NCBI GenBank assembly: GCA_028697565.1
Contig: JAQVEU010000053.1
Coordinates: 1 to 6,165 of the forward strand
Source of the DNA: Candidatus Ratteibacteria bacterium
GTDB lineage: Bacteria > Ratteibacteria > UBA8468 > B48-G9 > JAFGKM01
Length of the DNA: 6,165 bases
Direction: 5' to 3'
How positions within the stretch are numbered: position 1 is the stretch's first letter; every line of letters begins with the position of its first letter. Positions 5,534 to 6,165 of this stretch are shown here, one piece after another. The notes under the pieces are model-generated. The model did not search any database. It was not told where the DNA came from and worked only from the letters and a program-made list of their open reading frames with translations. A program made the translations under genes and the position numbers.

Positions 5534-6165
5534 CTATCCTTCCATCAACGTCTTCAGATACTGAAGTCCTTTTGCCATTGCATCTTCAGGTCGGTAGTCA
5601 TATCCTTCATACTCTATATTGATATAACCAGAATAGCATGAAGAATTCATTGCCTCCAACACCCTTTTATAGTCCACTATACCATCACCAACCAGTGCAG
5701 GAATATAAAAATTACCGTCCTTACCTTCCAGTCCTTTTTTATCATTGGAGATGAGCCAGTCCTTGAAGTGGCTATGAATAATATAGGTTTTAGAGTTGAG
5801 ATACCCTTCCACCGGGTCTTCTCCACCTGTAAGTATATTCCCCCCATCATATGTTATCCTTAAGTCAGGCACCTCTCTTATTGCCTCATTTACATCTTCA
5901 GAGGTGATAAAAGGTGCTAATTTATCAGGGAAGTGCTCAACTGTGATAGTAACACCACACTTATTACCTATCTCTACTGCTTGTTTTAGTCCCTCCACAA
6001 CATTCCTTCTGCTCTGTTCTGCTGTTAACCCATGTTTTCCACCTATGGGCAACATTATCTTATCTGTGCCAAGTATCATCGCTGTTTCAATTCCTTCTTT
6101 TATCTTATCAATCCCCTGTTGTCTTTCCTTCGCTGTAGGAAAGTTTATATCAGTAAAAAATGTAT
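5534..6165 (-). CDS. Sugar phosphate isomerase/epimerase, xylose-isomerase-like TIM barrel (N-terminus beyond window edge)
   Basis: The frame is open from the right edge to TAG at 5536-5534, giving 209 complete residues. An internal ATG at 6079 is not the start: the upstream residues INFPTAKERQQGIDKIKEGI continue the fold in frame. The AP-endonuclease-2/xylose-isomerase-like family is usually 250-300 residues, so about 50-80 are missing. Counting from the first visible full codon, likely metal ligands are Glu76 (ITVEHF), Asp106 (ITYDGGN), His130 or His132 (IHSHFKD), and Glu184 or Glu186 (NIEYEGYD). This is the Glu-Asp-His-Glu pattern of the family. GDGIVDYKRVL near 159-169 is also typical. 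Members act on sugars, keto-inositols (IolE, IolI) or related compounds; the exact reaction cannot be named. Its close spacing to a sugar aminotransferase suggests a shared carbohydrate or cyclitol pathway whose other genes lie to the right. Confidence 0.88.
   Translation of the reverse strand, partial: TFFTDINFPTAKERQQGIDKIKEGIETAMILGTDKIMLPIGGKHGLTAEQSRRNVVEGLKQAVEIGNKCGVTITVEHFPDKLAPFITSEDVNEAIREVPDLRITYDGGNILTGGEDPVEGYLNSKTYIIHSHFKDWLISNDKKGLEGKDGNFYIPALVGDGIVDYKRVLEAMNSSCYSGYINIEYEGYDYRPEDAMAKGLQYLKTLMEG

Noticed and set aside
6077..6079. ATG at 6079 as the start of the isomerase
   Set aside because: The frame stays open to the window edge and the upstream residues continue the TIM-barrel sequence; no SD precedes this ATG.

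Overview
Bacterial window in which every supported gene is on the minus strand, so transcription runs from the right edge (6165) to the left edge (1). A rplM gene, strong Shine-Dalgarno (SD) sequences and a near-consensus sigma70-type promoter show it is bacterial. The G-rich variant SDs, the low-complexity AT-rich spacer and the gene order resemble fragments from uncultivated candidate-phylum bacteria. That is an impression only; the lineage cannot be fixed from this window.

Layout in transcription order. (1) 6165-5534: the C-terminal part of a xylose-isomerase-like TIM-barrel sugar isomerase/epimerase, with its start outside the window. (2) 5519-4245: a complete DegT/StrS-family PLP sugar aminotransferase, 14 nt after the isomerase. 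These two look like the end of a carbohydrate or cyclitol operon. (3) 4244-4115: a 130-bp intergenic region with a good promoter (TTGACC, 18 bp, TATAAT), a leader of roughly 24 nt, and three copies of the heptamer CACTATA around the promoter. (4) 4114-3683: rplM (ribosomal protein L13). (5) 3667-2435: a homocitrate/isopropylmalate/citramalate synthase-family enzyme, 15 nt after rplM, in the place where rpsI (S9) is normally found. (6) 2434-2282: an AT-rich low-complexity spacer holding five tandem 8-bp units AATCTNNN. (7) 2281-1028: an aconitase-superfamily large subunit of the LeuC/HacA type with all three cluster cysteines. (8) 1031-1: a DNA methyltransferase, truncated by the window edge, whose ATG overlaps the aconitase stop codon as ATGA.

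The synthase and the aconitase-type dehydratase catalyse consecutive steps of 2-oxoacid chain extension: condensation with acetyl-CoA, then isomerisation of the tertiary alcohol. They probably work together in leucine, citramalate-isoleucine or homocitrate metabolism. The dehydratase small subunit (LeuD) and the 3-isopropylmalate dehydrogenase are not in the window. The methyltransferase is much more AT-rich than its neighbours and looks like an acquired gene joined to the end of the operon.

No RNA gene, CRISPR array, insertion sequence or convincing terminator was found. The points most worth a second look are the methyltransferase coupled to the dehydratase, its HPPY catalytic motif, the rplM-synthase junction without rpsI, and the 8-bp repeat spacer.
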